Source: Verrucomicrobiota bacterium | GTDB taxonomy: Bacteria > Verrucomicrobiota > Verrucomicrobiia > CAIQCK01 | Assembly: GCA_026397915.1 (NCBI GenBank) | Contig: JAPLTX010000027.1 | Span: 119,349 to 183,348 of the forward strand | Direction: 5' to 3' | Length of the DNA stretch: 64,000 nucleotides | Part shown: positions 15,965 to 24,821 of the stretch, one piece after another | How the letters are laid out: the number at the start of each line of letters is the position of its first letter | Position numbering within the stretch: the first letter of the stretch is position 1 | Notes under the pieces: model-generated | Told to the model about the DNA's origin: nothing | The model's database searches: none | Seen by the model: the letters and a program-made list of their open reading frames with translations, nothing else | Made by a program: the position numbers and the translations under genes

Positions 15965-17245
15965 ATGATCACACGACGGGAATTTGTGAGACGAACAGCG
16001 GGCACCGCGTTGCTGGCCGGCGTTGCAGAGGGGACCGTGCAGCGAACGCTGGCAGCCGCGCCGAGGACGGTGTGCGGTGTGCGCGCGCTGAAAAAGTCGG
16101 CGGCGATTGCGATGTGGGATTTCTCGTGGGCGCTGCGGCACGATCCGGGCTGCGAGTTTGCCGACTGGGACAAGGTGCTCGACAGCCTCGTCGAGCGCGG
16201 CTACAACGCCATCCGTTTCGATGTGTTCCCGCCACTCGTCGCGACCGGCCCCGACGGGCGCGTGAACGATTCGCACTACTTCCCCAAGAACGGCAAGAAA
16301 CCGGTTATGTGGGGTAATCAATTCACGACGACGCTCCATCCGCGCCAGGCGCTGAAGGAATTCATTCCGCGCTGCCTCGACCGCGGCATCCTGCTGGGAT
16401 TATCCACGTGGTTCTTCGGGCCGGGCGTGGAAAAGGTCGAGGGTCTCGACAGTTTCGTGCGCGTGTGGGACGAAACGCTGCGGTTTCTCAAGGATAACGA
16501 CCTGCTCCACAATATCTATTACGTCGACCTGCTCAACGAGTATCCGCTCTTCAGCGGCTTCAAGTGGTTGCGAGGCCAGATGGATGGCGACATCAAGGTG
16601 CGCGGCGAAAAGGCAAAGGCCGACGGCGTCCACGAATGGAAGGAGAAGGCTGGCAACTATAACAACGAAACTTCGCGCAAGTTCTACACCGGTTTCGCCA
16701 ACGACGCCATCACTCGCCTACAGGTGAAGTGGCCGAGCCTGGATTTCCTGTTCTCGCTCACCTTCAACGGCTCCGCCGACTGGCGTGTGATGGCGCCGAC
16801 GAAGATCGCCGCGCTCGATGCGCACTACTGGTTCGTCATGAATCCGTTGCTCTCCGCCAAGGCCGGCTATTGGGAGAACATCCACAAGCTGGCCGACAGT
16901 GACACCGAGTTCCCGAAGGTGCAGGAGGCGTTGTTGAAAAACTGGACGATGCACAAGCCGGAGCTGATTGAGTGGATGGACCAGCAAATGGCGGAAGTCG
17001 CCACACTGGGCCGCAAACACAACAAACCCATCGGCAACACCGAAGGCTGGGGCATCATCAACTGGCTCGATCATCCGTCGCTGACGTGGGACATTATCAA
17101 GGAAGCCGCCGAAATCTGTGTAGGCCTTGGCCGCAAGCACGGCTACCGATTCAACTGCACGTCAAACTTCACCCACCCACAGTTTCCGCGCCTCTGGGCT
17201 GACGTGGCGTGGCACAAACAGATGACGGCGAAGATTCGGGGATGA
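15965..17245 (+). CDS. Tat-exported cellulase-like glycoside hydrolase family protein
   Basis: A 426-residue protein with a Tat signal (RREFVRRTAG followed by a hydrophobic stretch ending near LAAAP). The mature part looks like a (beta/alpha)8 barrel of the 'sugar-binding cellulase-like' group (PF12876). It has the strand-4 Asn-Glu pair in YVDLLNEYPLF and a late glutamate in GNTEGWGI, the positions expected for acid/base and nucleophile in clan GH-A. The substrate is not evident. A GGAGGT site precedes the ATG. It is the first plus-strand gene of the carbohydrate locus. Confidence 0.75.
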   Translation: MITRREFVRRTAGTALLAGVAEGTVQRTLAAAPRTVCGVRALKKSAAIAMWDFSWALRHDPGCEFADWDKVLDSLVERGYNAIRFDVFPPLVATGPDGRVNDSHYFPKNGKKPVMWGNQFTTTLHPRQALKEFIPRCLDRGILLGLSTWFFGPGVEKVEGLDSFVRVWDETLRFLKDNDLLHNIYYVDLLNEYPLFSGFKWLRGQMDGDIKVRGEKAKADGVHEWKEKAGNYNNETSRKFYTGFANDAITRLQVKWPSLDFLFSLTFNGSADWRVMAPTKIAALDAHYWFVMNPLLSAKAGYWENIHKLADSDTEFPKVQEALLKNWTMHKPELIEWMDQQMAEVATLGRKHNKPIGNTEGWGIINWLDHPSLTWDIIKEAAEICVGLGRKHGYRFNCTSNFTHPQFPRLWADVAWHKQMTAKIRG

Positions 17246-17300
17246 CTTGGCACACTCGAACCTTGAGTATTATCCCCCACAAGAATAAAGATGCCCTCCC

Positions 17301-18722
17301 ATGAATGAGAACATACCTCGCTCTGTCTCCCGTCGCGAGTTCCTCACAAACACCAGCCGCCTTGCAGCGGTTTCCGCACTAGCGGGCGTGGCACTACCGC
17401 ATGTCCACGCGGCTGGCGGCGACGCGATCCAAGTGGCCTTGATCGGTTGCGGCGGGCGCGGCACTGGCGCGGTCGGCAACGCGCTCGCGACCCGGAGCGG
17501 CCCTATCAAGCTGGTCGCGATGGCCGACGTTTTTGAGGAACGACTCCAGCGCAGCTACGACGCCCTGAAGAAATCGGCAACCAACGTGCCCGCCACGATG
17601 AATGCAGCGAGCGCTGATCGCCAAGTAGGCGGGTTCAGCGCCGCGCAGGTTGACGTGCCACCCGATCGGCGCTTCCTCGGCTTCGACGCGCATCAAAAGG
17701 CGATGGATTGCTTGAAGCCGGGTGACGTCGCCATCCTCACCACGCCCGTCGCATTCCGCTGGGTGCATTTCAAATACGCCATCGCCAAAGGCCTCAACGT
17801 CTTCATGGAAAAGCCGGTCACGGTGGACGGCCCCACCACACGCAAGATGCTCCAGCTCGGCGAGGAGTCGGTAAAGAAAAACCTCAAGGTCGGCGTGGGG
17901 TTGATGTGCCGCCACTGCAAGGCCCGATGGGCGCTCTACGACCGCATCAAGTCCGGCCAGATCGGCGACCTTATGACGCTGCGAAGCTACCGGCTCGTCA
18001 GCCCGGCCGGCAACGTCGGTCTGCGGCCGGACGGCATCAGCGAGTTGCTTTACCAGATCCAGAAATACCTCGGCTTCATGTGGGCCAGCGGTGGCGTGTT
18101 CCACGATTACGTCGCACACAACGTTGACGAGTGTTGCTGGATGAAAGACGCGTGGCCCGTGAAAGCCCATGGCCTAGGTGGCCGTTGCCATCGAGGCAAC
18201 GCCATTGACCAGAACTTCGACAACTACTCCATCGAATACACGTTCGCCGACGGCGCGAAGCTCTTTCTCAACTCGCGCTACACGGCCCGCTGCCACAGCG
18301 AGTTCGCCAGCTACGCCCACGGCACCAAGGGCGCGGCCGTCATCTCCACCTACATGCACACGCCCGCCAAATGCCGCATCTACAAGAGCCAGACGATGGC
18401 CGACGCCGACCTCGTGTGGGCGTTCCCGCAACCGGAGCCGAATCCCTACCAACTGGAGTGGGACCACCTGATCGAGGCCATCCGTCAGGACAAACCCTAC
18501 AACGAGGTCAAGCGCGGCACCGAAGCCAGCCTCGTCGTCCTCATGGGCCGTATGGCCGTCCACACCGGCCAGATCGTCACCTTCGACCAGATGCTCAACC
18601 ACGAACACGAGTTCGCGCCGCAGGTGGCGCAGCTCACCAAGGATTCACCCGCGCCGCTGCAAGCCGGCGCCGACGGCAGGTATCCCATGCCCGAGCCGGG
18701 ATTCAAGAAACTGGAGTTTTGA
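17301..18722 (+). CDS. Tat-exported Gfo/Idh/MocA family oxidoreductase
   Basis: A 473-residue predicted periplasmic oxidoreductase. The Tat signal SRREFLTNTSRLAAVSALAG precedes a Rossmann fold with the dinucleotide motif IGCGGRGTGAVGNAL (about residues 48-62). The characteristic LNVFMEKPVTVDG and GVGLMCRHCKARW segments of the family follow, then a C-terminal alpha/beta domain. Such exported paralogues are abundant in PVC bacteria near sulfatases; in related enzymes a tightly bound NAD(H) allows redox chemistry on sugars outside the cytoplasm. The substrate is unknown. Followed after 50 bases by a sulfatase. Confidence 0.88.
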   Translation: MNENIPRSVSRREFLTNTSRLAAVSALAGVALPHVHAAGGDAIQVALIGCGGRGTGAVGNALATRSGPIKLVAMADVFEERLQRSYDALKKSATNVPATMNAASADRQVGGFSAAQVDVPPDRRFLGFDAHQKAMDCLKPGDVAILTTPVAFRWVHFKYAIAKGLNVFMEKPVTVDGPTTRKMLQLGEESVKKNLKVGVGLMCRHCKARWALYDRIKSGQIGDLMTLRSYRLVSPAGNVGLRPDGISELLYQIQKYLGFMWASGGVFHDYVAHNVDECCWMKDAWPVKAHGLGGRCHRGNAIDQNFDNYSIEYTFADGAKLFLNSRYTARCHSEFASYAHGTKGAAVISTYMHTPAKCRIYKSQTMADADLVWAFPQPEPNPYQLEWDHLIEAIRQDKPYNEVKRGTEASLVVLMGRMAVHTGQIVTFDQMLNHEHEFAPQVAQLTKDSPAPLQAGADGRYPMPEPGFKKLEF

Positions 18723-18772
18723 CAAGCCCGACTGCTGCGTGGTAGCCGGAAATAATGACGAGGAACCAACGA

Positions 18773-20419
18773 ATGAAAAAGACCACTTTGCTTTGTGTGC
18801 TGGCCATGTCGGCAGCGGCGAGTTTTTGCGCTGTGGCGGATGCGGCTACCAAGCGGCTGAACATCGTCTTCTGCTTCGCCGACGACTGGGGGCGCTACGC
18901 GAACTGCTACACGGCGATCGAAACGCGGCCGTCCATCAACCAGGTTCTCAAGACGCCGGTCATTGACCGCGTGGCGCGCGAGGGCGTGCTGTTCAAGAAC
19001 GCGTTCGTCACCGCGCCGAGTTGCACGCCGTGCCGCAGCTCGCTGCTGTCGGGGCAGTATTTCTTCCGCACACGGCGCGGCGCGATCCTGCAGGGCGCGC
19101 AGTGGGACGCGAGCATTCCGAGCTATCCGCTGTTGCTGCGCGACGCGGGCTATCACATCGGCAAGAGCCACAAAGTCTGGAGTCCCGGCACACCTACCGA
19201 TGCGCCCTACGGCGGCCAGCAATATGCCTACGAAAAGGCAGGCCGCGATTTCTGCGACTTCTCCGAGAACGCGACGAAGCTGGTGCAGGGCGGCATGACG
19301 TTCGAGGCGGCGAAGCAAAAGATTCTGGCTCAGGTGCGCGACAACTTCGATGCGTTCCTCGCCGACCGCAAACCCGGCCAGCCGTTCTGCTACTGGTTCG
19401 GCCCGACGCTCACACATCGCGCCTACGAGAAGGATTCCGGCAAGGCGCTCTGGGGCATCGAGCCAGATTCAGTGAAAGGAAAGCTACCGAAGCTCATGCC
19501 CGACGTGCCGGAGGTGCGCGCCGATGTCACCGACTACATGGGCGAGATCCAGGCGTGGGACGCCGGCGTCGGCGTGCTGCTCCAGAAACTCGAAACCATC
19601 GGCGAGTTGGATAACACGCTCGTTGTCATCAGTGGCGACCACGGCATGCCCGGCGTGCCCGGCGGCAAATGCAACCTCTACGATTTCGGCGTCGGCGTGG
19701 CGCTCGTCGCGCGTGTGCCCGGCGGCAAAGGAGGCCGCGTGGTGGATGACTTCGTGAACTTGATGGACCTCGCGCCGACGTTCCTCGAAGCCGGCGGCCT
19801 CAAGCCGCCCGACGTGATGACCGGCCGCGGTTTCATGAACATCCTGCGCTCGGCAAAATCCGGCCTTGTGGATCCGTCACGCACGTGGGTGGTCACGGGT
19901 CGCGAGCGCCACGTCGCTGCCGCGCGCGAGGGTAACCTGCCGTATCCGCACCGCGCGCTGCGCACGGAGAACTTCCTCTACGTCCGCAATTTCGCGCCCG
20001 ACCGCTGGCCGATGGGCAAGCCGAACTTCACCAGCCGGGCCGATCTGCCATCTGCCGACGCGCTGGAGCACAACACCTTCATCGCCTTCGCCGACATGGA
20101 CGCCAGCCCGACGAAAGCGTGGCTGGTCAGCCAATACGCGTTGCCGGAGTGGCAATGGCACTACGACTACGCCTTCGCGAAGCGTCCTGCCGAGCAACTC
20201 TTCGACCTCCACAAAGACCCCGACCAGACCGTCAACGTCGCCGACGATCCCGCCTATGCCGACACGAAGCGCGAGATGGCTGCGCGTCTCGTGAAGATTC
20301 TCACCGAAGCCAACGACCCGCGTGTCATCGGCGACGGCCAGACGTTCGAGCGCTCTCCCTTCACCGACCCGGAGCCAATCCGCCCCGGCAAGAAAGGCGG
20401 CAAGAAGAGAGCAAAGTGA
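18773..20419 (+). CDS. Secreted type I sulfatase
   Basis: A 548-residue arylsulfatase-family enzyme with a Sec signal peptide cleaved near residue 25 (AVADA-AT). Metal-binding D37-D38 are in FCFADDWG. The formylglycine motif is C84-T-P-C-R88 (APSCTPCRSSLLSG), so maturation needs a formylglycine-generating enzyme that is not in this window. Metal-binding DHG lies in VISGDHGMPG. The start at 18773 is preceded by GAGGAA at the proper distance; an upstream ATG at 18755 would spoil the signal peptide. The likely substrate is a sulfated polysaccharide, inferred from context. Its TGA overlaps the GTG start of the next gene. Confidence 0.92.
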   Translation: MKKTTLLCVLAMSAAASFCAVADAATKRLNIVFCFADDWGRYANCYTAIETRPSINQVLKTPVIDRVAREGVLFKNAFVTAPSCTPCRSSLLSGQYFFRTRRGAILQGAQWDASIPSYPLLLRDAGYHIGKSHKVWSPGTPTDAPYGGQQYAYEKAGRDFCDFSENATKLVQGGMTFEAAKQKILAQVRDNFDAFLADRKPGQPFCYWFGPTLTHRAYEKDSGKALWGIEPDSVKGKLPKLMPDVPEVRADVTDYMGEIQAWDAGVGVLLQKLETIGELDNTLVVISGDHGMPGVPGGKCNLYDFGVGVALVARVPGGKGGRVVDDFVNLMDLAPTFLEAGGLKPPDVMTGRGFMNILRSAKSGLVDPSRTWVVTGRERHVAAAREGNLPYPHRALRTENFLYVRNFAPDRWPMGKPNFTSRADLPSADALEHNTFIAFADMDASPTKAWLVSQYALPEWQWHYDYAFAKRPAEQLFDLHKDPDQTVNVADDPAYADTKREMAARLVKILTEANDPRVIGDGQTFERSPFTDPEPIRPGKKGGKKRAK

Positions 20420-22080
20420 ATCGTCGAGAATTCCTGAGATCGTCCGCGGCTGCGGCTATCACCGCGGCCACATCGCGGAGCGCGCTCGCTGTCGAGTCGC
20501 CCATTGATTTGTCGGCCGACCACCGTGACGCGGTGCGGCGGCGGAAGCGGCGCATCGTCATCCAGCACGACGTTCATTGGGTGATGCTCAACTACGGGAA
20601 GCTGCACCCGGACGGCGGCGCGGCGTTCGCACCTTTTCGCGACGCGGTGTTTTCGTATGTGGACGAGCCGGGCAGTCAGATTGATGCGATCTGGTGGGAC
20701 ATCGGCGGCTGCGCGACCGGCGCGGCTTATCCGAGCAAGGTGGTGTCGCGAGAGGCCGCGCCGCTGGTGCAGCAATGGCTTCGCGAAGGTTTGGATTGGG
20801 TCGCGGAACTGGTGAAGGAAACGCGCCGGCGCAAACGGGAGGTGTTTTGGAACCACCGCATCAGCGAGGTGGACATCCTGCCCGGCGGCGGCCACTCGAA
20901 ACAGCCTGACCCGCTCAAGCTGGCGCATCCCAACTGGGTCGTGCCGGTGTCGTGGTGGCCGCACGGCATGTGGAACCTCACGGCGGAAGGCTTGCGGGAA
21001 CACAAGGTGGCGCTGCTACGCGAACTGGCGACACGCTACGATCTGGACGGGATTCAAATTGATTTCGCCCGCCACGTCCCGATTCTGCCGGTAGGCCGGC
21101 AGTGGGAACTCCGCGGCCACGTCACGCAGTTCATGCGCATGGTGCGCCGAATGTTGCTGGAGGTCGCGCAGCAGCGGGGACGGCCGTTCCTGCTGGCGGC
21201 AAGAGTGCCGCAAACACTCGATGGCTGCCGCGCAGACGGCTTCGACGTGAAGACATGGGCGCAGCAGCGTCTCGTGGACGTGCTGACGCTCGGCTCGCGC
21301 ACGATGGATGTGGATGTCGAGGGCTTGCGTGGCGCGGTCGGCCGCGCGGTGCAGCTTCAGCCGTGCTTCGATGATCACCACGCCACCGACGGCTATCGCT
21401 ACGCTTCCATCGAGTTCTTGCGCGGCGTGTTTGCCAACCACTTCCAGCGCGGCGCGGACAGTGTGGTGGCGTTCAACTGGGCCATCGGCACGCCGGAAGT
21501 GGCGCGGTTGGTCGGCGGGGAAATCGCGCCGCTCACGCATCAGGCCGCGTTCAAGGAAGTCGGCGACCCGCGCACGCTGGCGGGCAAGGACAAGATGTTC
21601 GCCGTCGAGCGCCGCGGCGGCTATCCGTGGGCCGAGGGCTTCTTCAACCGCAACGATACCGCGCCACTGCCCGCGCCGCTCCCTGACGACGGCCGGCCTG
21701 CCGAATTCGTGTTGCGCATCAGCGACTCTCCCGACGCCGCGAACGCAAGCGTCACGTTGCGTTGCGTCTTGTTCCGCGCGACAGAGAAGGACGACTTCGC
21801 CATCCGCATGAACGATGTGCCGCTGGCCATCGCCCTGCGCGACGCCGAGTGGAAAGACGCGCAGATTTTCTCGCCCGCGCGGCAACCCGCGTCCGGCGGC
21901 AAGGGCCAATACCGGGTCAACCCAAAGCAGCGGCTGCTCCGGCTGGATTGCCCCGTTCCGCGCGAAGTCTGGCGGCGCGGCCCCAATCGCGTCGAAATCC
22001 GCGTCGCCGCGCGCGGCGCTTCGCCAACCGGCGATTCCATCCAACTTGAAAAGCTCGAGGCGCATCTGTGTTTCCACTAA
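20416..22080 (+). CDS. Tat-exported TIM-barrel protein, glycoside-hydrolase-like
   Basis: A 554-residue protein starting with GTG in a GTGA overlap with the sulfatase stop, so translation is coupled. The N-terminus is a Tat signal (NRREFLRSSAAAAITAA). The central part has barrel-like features: VFWNHRISEVD, LDGIQIDFARH and VVAFNWAIGTPE. The first two resemble GHL10-type glycosyl-hydrolase-like domains. The last ~150 residues form a beta-rich domain. No family can be named with certainty. It is tied to the sulfatase and probably acts on the same exported substrate. Confidence 0.65.
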   Translation: MNRREFLRSSAAAAITAATSRSALAVESPIDLSADHRDAVRRRKRRIVIQHDVHWVMLNYGKLHPDGGAAFAPFRDAVFSYVDEPGSQIDAIWWDIGGCATGAAYPSKVVSREAAPLVQQWLREGLDWVAELVKETRRRKREVFWNHRISEVDILPGGGHSKQPDPLKLAHPNWVVPVSWWPHGMWNLTAEGLREHKVALLRELATRYDLDGIQIDFARHVPILPVGRQWELRGHVTQFMRMVRRMLLEVAQQRGRPFLLAARVPQTLDGCRADGFDVKTWAQQRLVDVLTLGSRTMDVDVEGLRGAVGRAVQLQPCFDDHHATDGYRYASIEFLRGVFANHFQRGADSVVAFNWAIGTPEVARLVGGEIAPLTHQAAFKEVGDPRTLAGKDKMFAVERRGGYPWAEGFFNRNDTAPLPAPLPDDGRPAEFVLRISDSPDAANASVTLRCVLFRATEKDDFAIRMNDVPLAIALRDAEWKDAQIFSPARQPASGGKGQYRVNPKQRLLRLDCPVPREVWRRGPNRVEIRVAARGASPTGDSIQLEKLEAHLCFH

Positions 22081-22091
22081 GGACAACAACT

Positions 22092-22568
22092 ATGAACGCA
22101 ACAACCATCACTCGCAGGGAATTCCTCCGGCACAGCGCCATCGTGGCCGCGCCATTCATCGTGCCGGCGACCGTCTTCGGCGCCAACGAACGCATCGGCA
22201 TCGCCGTCATCGGGCCGGGCCGGCAGGGCGGCGGCTTGCTCGCGTCGGCGGGCCGCTCGAAGGACGCGCGCATCGTCGCCCTTGCCGACGTGAACCTCGT
22301 CCGCGCGCGCGAACGGGCGAAGTCCTACAAGGCGGAAGTCTTCAAGGACTACCGAAAGTTGCTGGAGCGAAAAGACGTGGACGCCGTCATTACCGCGACG
22401 CCGGAGCATTGGCGGGCGCTCACTTGCATCCACGCCTGCCAAGCCGGCAAAGACGTGTATGCCGAGAATTGGGACCCGGTAAAGGAGGTTTTCCCAGACG
22501 ACGCTGACGCGAACCAATATCTCGACCGCGCGCGCCGGAAGCCGTATGAACTGCCGGAGACGATTTGA
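22092..22568 (+). pseudogene. Internally deleted Gfo/Idh/MocA oxidoreductase
   Basis: A 158-residue frame with an AAGGA site before its ATG. It begins with a Tat signal (TRREFLRHSAIVAAPFIVPA) and a normal NAD-binding start (IGIAVIGPGRQGG). It keeps the Rossmann half through GKDVYAE, then jumps straight to NWDPVKEVFPDDADANQYLD and RARRKPYELPE, which look like the extreme C-terminus of full-length members. About 250 residues, including the rest of the cofactor site and the whole substrate domain, are missing. The join lies near 22460-22470 and is in frame. It is best read as a deletion relic, although the product could still be made. Confidence 0.7.
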
Positions 22569-22579
22569 TTTGATTCCCG

Positions 22580-23641
22580 ATGAAAACGAAACACTTCCCT
22601 GTCATCGTAGTAGCCGCGTTGTTTGCTGTCTGGGCCAACGCCGCCGAGAAACCAAAAGCCCCCAAGAAACCTGCCGCGCCGGTCGTGCAGCCGGAGGAGG
22701 TTGTTCATCCGCCGTTGCGCGCCGGATCGTCGAAAGCCGGTGTCGAGCCGCGCATCGTCCTGAAGAACGACGAGGCCGCCAGCCGCGTCAGCATCATTGT
22801 GGACGGCGCGGAGGCGTTCGCCTATCGCTACAGCAAGGACCTCGGCTTTCCGCGGCTTTATCCGATCTGGAGTCCGTCCGGCAAAGTCATGACCGTGCAG
22901 GAAGCGCCGCCGTATCCGCATCACCAGTCGTTCTGGTTTGCCGACACGGTGCAGCTCGAAGGCCAGCGCAAGGCGAGTTTCTACGGCGCGATTTACAGCC
23001 GCCAGGACAAGAAGGATCCCAAGTCGCCATTCAAGGACCAGATCGTCCACGCGGAGTTTCTGCCGGAGAAACAACTTGCGCCCGACCAGCTTGAGACGGG
23101 CATGAGGCTTGTCTGGCAGATTGACCAGAAGGTGCCGGTGCTCGACCAGGAGCAACGCGTCCGCATCGTCGCGCTCGGCGACGGCCAATACTTCCTCGAC
23201 ATCCGTTACCGCGTCACCGCCAGCTACGGCGACGTGCATTTCGTCAGCGACGCCGTCCACTACGCCTGGCCCTACGTCCGGATGCACCCGCAGTTCTCCG
23301 TCAACAGCGGCGGCCAGATCACCAACTCCGAGGGCGGCATCAACCAAAAGGAGACGTGCAGCAAGGAGGCGCACTGGGTTGATTACTCGAACACCGTCAG
23401 CGGCGCGGCGGAAGGCTTGGCCATCTTCAGCCACAGCGAGAATGAGTATCCGCACCAATGGCTGACGCGCGATTACGGCACGTTCGGTCCGCGCCGCCCC
23501 GACGCGCTGAGCGGCAAGCCGTTCACGCTGGCGAAAGGCAAGACGATGGAGCGCCGCGTCGGCGTGCTCGTCCACAAAGGCGACGTGAAGGCCGGCAAGG
23601 TGGTCGAGCGTTACGCGGCGTATGTCGCCGGCAAGCTGTGA
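22580..23641 (+). CDS. Secreted DUF6807 (PmoA family) protein
   Basis: A 353-residue protein with a Sec signal peptide (FPVIVVAALFAVWANA). The body contains FPRLYPIWSPSGKVMT, PYPHHQSFWFA and HWVDYS, typical of the PVC proteins labelled 'PmoA family' (DUF6807). The label is historical; there is no reason to expect methane oxidation. The histidine-rich surface and beta-sandwich pattern suggest a sugar-acting or binding role, which is inference. It sits 11 bases after the truncated oxidoreductase and 14 bases before uxuA, in an apparent operon. Confidence 0.8.
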   Translation: MKTKHFPVIVVAALFAVWANAAEKPKAPKKPAAPVVQPEEVVHPPLRAGSSKAGVEPRIVLKNDEAASRVSIIVDGAEAFAYRYSKDLGFPRLYPIWSPSGKVMTVQEAPPYPHHQSFWFADTVQLEGQRKASFYGAIYSRQDKKDPKSPFKDQIVHAEFLPEKQLAPDQLETGMRLVWQIDQKVPVLDQEQRVRIVALGDGQYFLDIRYRVTASYGDVHFVSDAVHYAWPYVRMHPQFSVNSGGQITNSEGGINQKETCSKEAHWVDYSNTVSGAAEGLAIFSHSENEYPHQWLTRDYGTFGPRRPDALSGKPFTLAKGKTMERRVGVLVHKGDVKAGKVVERYAAYVAGKL

Positions 23642-23655
23642 GGCCCCGCGGCTCC

Positions 23656-24726
23656 ATGAAACTTGGTCTCGGCCTCTACCGCCACCAACTCAACGCGGAG
23701 CATTACCAGTTCGCGAAGCAATGCGGCTGCACGCATATCGTCGCGCATCTGGTTGACTACTTCCGCTCCTCGCGCAGCAACAAGCCCGGAGACCAGCCCG
23801 TCGGCGACGACACCGGCTGGGGACTCGCCGGCGACCCAGACAAGCTCTGGACGTTCGAGGAACTCGACGCGCTGAAGAAGGAGATCAACGCCGCCGGGTT
23901 GGAACTGGAAGCCATCGAGAATTTCGATCCGGCGCACTGGCACGACGTGTTGCTCGACGGGCCGGAGAAAGCGCAGCAACTGGAGAACCTCAAGACGATC
24001 ATCCGCAACGTCGGCCGCGCGGGCATTCCGGTGTTCGGCTACAACTTCTCCATCGCCGGCGTCGCCGGACGCGTGAAAGGCAACTTCGCGCGCGGCGGCA
24101 CCGAAGCTGTCGGCATGGACGGCCCGCTCGACAAGCCGATGCCGAACGGAATGGTCTGGAACATGGTCTATGACAAAGACGCGCCGTCCGGCACGGTGCC
24201 GACCGCAACGCCGGAGCAACTCTGGCAGCGGTTGAAGGATTTTCTCGACGCGCTGCTGCCGGTGGCCGAGGAAGCCGGCGTAACGCTGGCGGCGCATCCG
24301 GACGATCCGCCACTGCCGACGGTGCGCGGCCAGCCGCGACTGGTTTATCAGCCGCGGTTTTACCAGAAGCTGCTCGACCTGCGGCCCAGCCCGCGCAACG
24401 CGCTGGAATTCTGCCTCGGCAGTCTCGCGGAGATGACGGAGGGCGACATCTACGACGTGGTGGACACCTACAGCCGGCAAGGCAAGCTGGCCTACGTGCA
24501 TTTCCGAAACGTGCGCGGCAAGGCACCGCACTACAAGGAGACGTTCATTGACGAAGGTGACATGGACATGTTGCGAGTGCTGAGCATCCTGAAGCGCAAC
24601 GGTTACAACGGCGTGCTGGTTCCCGACCACGCGCCCCAAATGGCCTGCGCCGCGCCGTGGCACGCCGGGATGGCGTTTGCGCTCGGCTACATGAAGGCGG
24701 CGATGCAGGTCTTGGAGTCGGAATAG
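23656..24726 (+). CDS. uxuA: Mannonate dehydratase
   Basis: Dehydrates D-mannonate to 2-keto-3-deoxygluconate in glucuronate breakdown. At 356 residues it matches the shorter UxuA class. Family motifs seen are GYNFSIAGV, AAHPDDPPLPT, LEFCLGSLAEM, YVHFRNVRG and VLVPDHAP; the histidines, cysteine and aspartates bind the catalytic metal. It has no signal peptide and is cytoplasmic. Its TAG stop is formed by the first three bases of a REP element, so the 3' end of the gene has been touched by REP insertion. An ExuT-like uronate transporter follows beyond the RAYT. Confidence 0.93.
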   Translation: MKLGLGLYRHQLNAEHYQFAKQCGCTHIVAHLVDYFRSSRSNKPGDQPVGDDTGWGLAGDPDKLWTFEELDALKKEINAAGLELEAIENFDPAHWHDVLLDGPEKAQQLENLKTIIRNVGRAGIPVFGYNFSIAGVAGRVKGNFARGGTEAVGMDGPLDKPMPNGMVWNMVYDKDAPSGTVPTATPEQLWQRLKDFLDALLPVAEEAGVTLAAHPDDPPLPTVRGQPRLVYQPRFYQKLLDLRPSPRNALEFCLGSLAEMTEGDIYDVVDTYSRQGKLAYVHFRNVRGKAPHYKETFIDEGDMDMLRVLSILKRNGYNGVLVPDHAPQMACAAPWHAGMAFALGYMKAAMQVLESE

Positions 24727-24821
24727 CTGGGAGAGGCGGCATCTCGCCGCCTCCTGCCTGATGATGAGAAACAACGTCACAAATCAAAATGAGGCGGCGG
24801 GGACGCCGCCTCTCCCAGCTA
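24724..24821. repeat. REPIN 1: inverted pair of 31-nt REP elements
   Basis: Two REPs in opposite orientation. Copy one at 24724-24753 begins TAGCTGGGAGAGGCGGC and folds back through GCCGCCTC. Copy two at 24791-24821 is its inverted counterpart, ending GCCGCCTCTCCCAGCTA. The spacer is 37 bases. The first REP supplies the uxuA stop codon. The second lies inside the transposase frame and encodes its residues 11-20. The same 31-nt unit recurs twice after the transposase gene. Confidence 0.85.

Noticed and set aside
22580..23641. Methane oxidation suggested by the PmoA family label
   Set aside because: The protein is a soluble secreted DUF6807 member without the membrane helices of particulate methane monooxygenase; the name is a historical annotation.
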